7,699 nucleotides of DNA from an uncultured archaeon (GTDB taxonomy: Archaea; Halobacteriota; Methanosarcinia; Methanosarcinales; Methanoperedenaceae). A program made the position numbers and the translations under genes. Positions within the stretch are counted from its first letter, which is position 1. Every line of letters begins with the position of its first letter. Shown here in pieces: positions 6,795-7,699 of this stretch. The notes under the pieces were generated by a model. That model was not told where the DNA came from and did no database searches. It saw nothing but the letters and a program-made list of their open reading frames with translations. Location: positions 1-7,699 of the forward strand of contig CABMIA010000179.1 in assembly GCA_902386085.1 (NCBI GenBank), in the 5' to 3' direction.

Positions 6795-6807
6795 GATTAA
6801 ATAATTT
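6795..6807 (-). promoter_or_regulatory. Candidate TATA box of the cytochrome gene
   Basis: In the 136-base AT-rich gap between the heme-handling gene and the cytochrome gene, the minus strand reads AAATTATTTAATC. A start about 25 bases downstream (around 6776) would give a short leader that still includes the GGAG at 6765-6768. Other AT-rich boxes (TATTTATAAC near 6865-6874, GAAAAATAC near 6828-6836) compete and would imply longer leaders. A T-run on the minus strand (TTGTTTTTG near 6845-6853) could end the upstream gene's transcript, making the cytochrome gene separately transcribed, or the two could be co-transcribed. Confidence 0.25.
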
Positions 6808-6886
6808 GTCTTTATGAGCATAATGATGTATTTTTCTAAGAATGCAAAAACAATATCCGTAGGCGTTATAAATACATTAATAATAT

Positions 6887-7699
6887 TTATGATTTCAAAT
6901 AGCTGGTATGAAGACCGCTATATACATATCCTACGCCGAACGCCGAGAACGCCATTATGAAGATGCTGAAAATAATGAACCATGCTATCCTTTTTCCCGA
7001 CCATCCCACGTTCAATCTCAGATGCAGGCAGATCCCGTACGTGAACCACGTTACCAGAGACCATGTCTCAACCGGGTCCCACCCCCAGTACCTGCCCCAA
7101 GTCTGGTTTGCCCAGATAGCGCCTGCGCCTATCATGATCGTGAGAGAAAGCAAGCCGAAAGCCACGAAACGGTACATCAATTCGTCCAGTATTTTTAGCT
7201 GGGGAAGTTTATTGAAGAACGAGTCATCATTTTCCGGGCCCTCCCCTGAGTTATTTGAATGGCGCTCTTTCAAAATATAAAGCGCGGCTATCCCCACAGC
7301 CACCAGTATCGAGCCGAAGGCAAGACTTGCAAAACCCACATGGGCTATCAGCCAGTAACTCTGGAGAGAAGCGGGTATCGCCTGGATATCCCTCGAATAC
7401 GTCGAGCCTACGCCCATGATCAACAGCGAGGCAGGCATCACTATAAAGCCCGCGATCCTTATCTTTTCAAATTTTTGCTGCACTAACAGAAAGATGACCA
7501 CAGAAAACCAGGCATATTTAGATAAGACCTCGAACATACTTATATAAGGCCCGTGTCCTGTTTCAATCCACCTCAAAGCTATGGATACGCTGTGGAACAG
7601 CAATCCGGTAAGTGCGACGCTGGCAGCAAGGTTAAGTTTTTCCTCTTTCCTGAAAGCAAGACAATAGATATACAATATTGAACTTATCGCATATAGCGA
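6887..7699 (-). CDS. ccsA: CcsA/CcsB (ResC)-type cytochrome c biogenesis protein, 5' end outside window
   Basis: This multi-pass membrane protein handles heme for covalent attachment to apocytochromes on the outer face of the membrane (PF01578 family). The frame stays open to the window edge; 270 residues are visible, numbered here from that edge. Hydrophobic segments lie near 1-16, 23-43, 59-75, 80-100, 115-140, 178-195, 214-228 and 240-262. The WWD signature WANQTWGRYWGWDPVETW is at residues 196-213 (7061-7114), followed by a TM segment ending in CLHLR (His226). GHGPYISMFE carries His49 and WLIAHVGF carries His120, matching the conserved histidines of the family. The WANxxWGxYWxWDPxETW form is typical of CcsA/CcsB and not of CcmC or CcmF. 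CcsA and CcsB names are used inconsistently between databases. A charged loop of about 30 residues (NNSGEGPENDD) separates the two halves. The start is not visible: the TTG at 7673-7675 has no SD and cuts the first helix, so the real start is beyond 7699. It lies directly upstream of the multiheme cytochrome gene in the same orientation. Confidence 0.88.
   Translation of the reverse strand, partial: SLYAISSILYIYCLAFRKEEKLNLAASVALTGLLFHSVSIALRWIETGHGPYISMFEVLSKYAWFSVVIFLLVQQKFEKIRIAGFIVMPASLLIMGVGSTYSRDIQAIPASLQSYWLIAHVGFASLAFGSILVAVGIAALYILKERHSNNSGEGPENDDSFFNKLPQLKILDELMYRFVAFGLLSLTIMIGAGAIWANQTWGRYWGWDPVETWSLVTWFTYGICLHLRLNVGWSGKRIAWFIIFSIFIMAFSAFGVGYVYSGLHTSYLKS

Noticed and set aside
7673..7675. 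TTG start for the CcsA/CcsB-type protein
   Set aside because: The frame is open to the window edge, the residues upstream (SLYAISSIL) continue the first membrane helix, and there is no ribosome binding site before the TTG. The gene is partial.

Overview
The window looks archaeal, most likely a methane-cycling euryarchaeon of the Methanosarcinales/ANME-2d ('Methanoperedens') kind. The evidence is a PurP-type purine biosynthesis gene (an archaeal enzyme family), archaeal-style BRE/TATA promoter candidates, and a giant exported multiheme cytochrome c rich in N-glycosylation sequons and beta-sandwich domains, next to a cytochrome c maturation gene. The assignment is an inference from gene content; other cytochrome-rich archaea such as Archaeoglobales relatives or ANME-1 are not excluded.

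Left edge (1-439): mostly without an intact gene. The first 60 bases read as the tail of a + strand frame that enters from outside. A minus-strand frame of 94 codons (109-393) has convincing protein-like composition but no usable start and is probably a gene remnant. A BRE/TATA-like element and a partial Shine-Dalgarno precede purP (440-1594, +), which is intact.

Centre (1595-6750): purP converges on a single 1680-residue minus-strand gene. A hairpin and T-tract terminator for that gene lies between them. The protein has a signal peptide, about 530 heme-free residues of beta-rich domains (including two carboxypeptidase-regulatory-like repeats and an Ig-like domain), a core of 28 heme-attachment motifs (27 CXXCH and one CX4CH) over residues 565-1456, and a heme-free C-terminal tail with another Ig-like region and a third carboxypeptidase-regulatory-like repeat. 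The tail stops just as a fourth repeat would begin. The later part of the heme core shows a six-heme periodicity of about 190-200 residues, suggesting growth by duplication of a hexaheme module.

Right edge (6751-7699): a 136-base AT-rich leader, then the 3' part of a minus-strand CcsA/CcsB (ResC)-type heme handling protein that runs off the window. It lies upstream of the cytochrome gene in the same orientation.

Together the two minus-strand genes suggest a cytochrome locus: the membrane protein would deliver and attach heme outside the membrane, and the giant cytochrome would carry electrons through or beyond the S-layer. purP is housekeeping and probably unrelated to this function.
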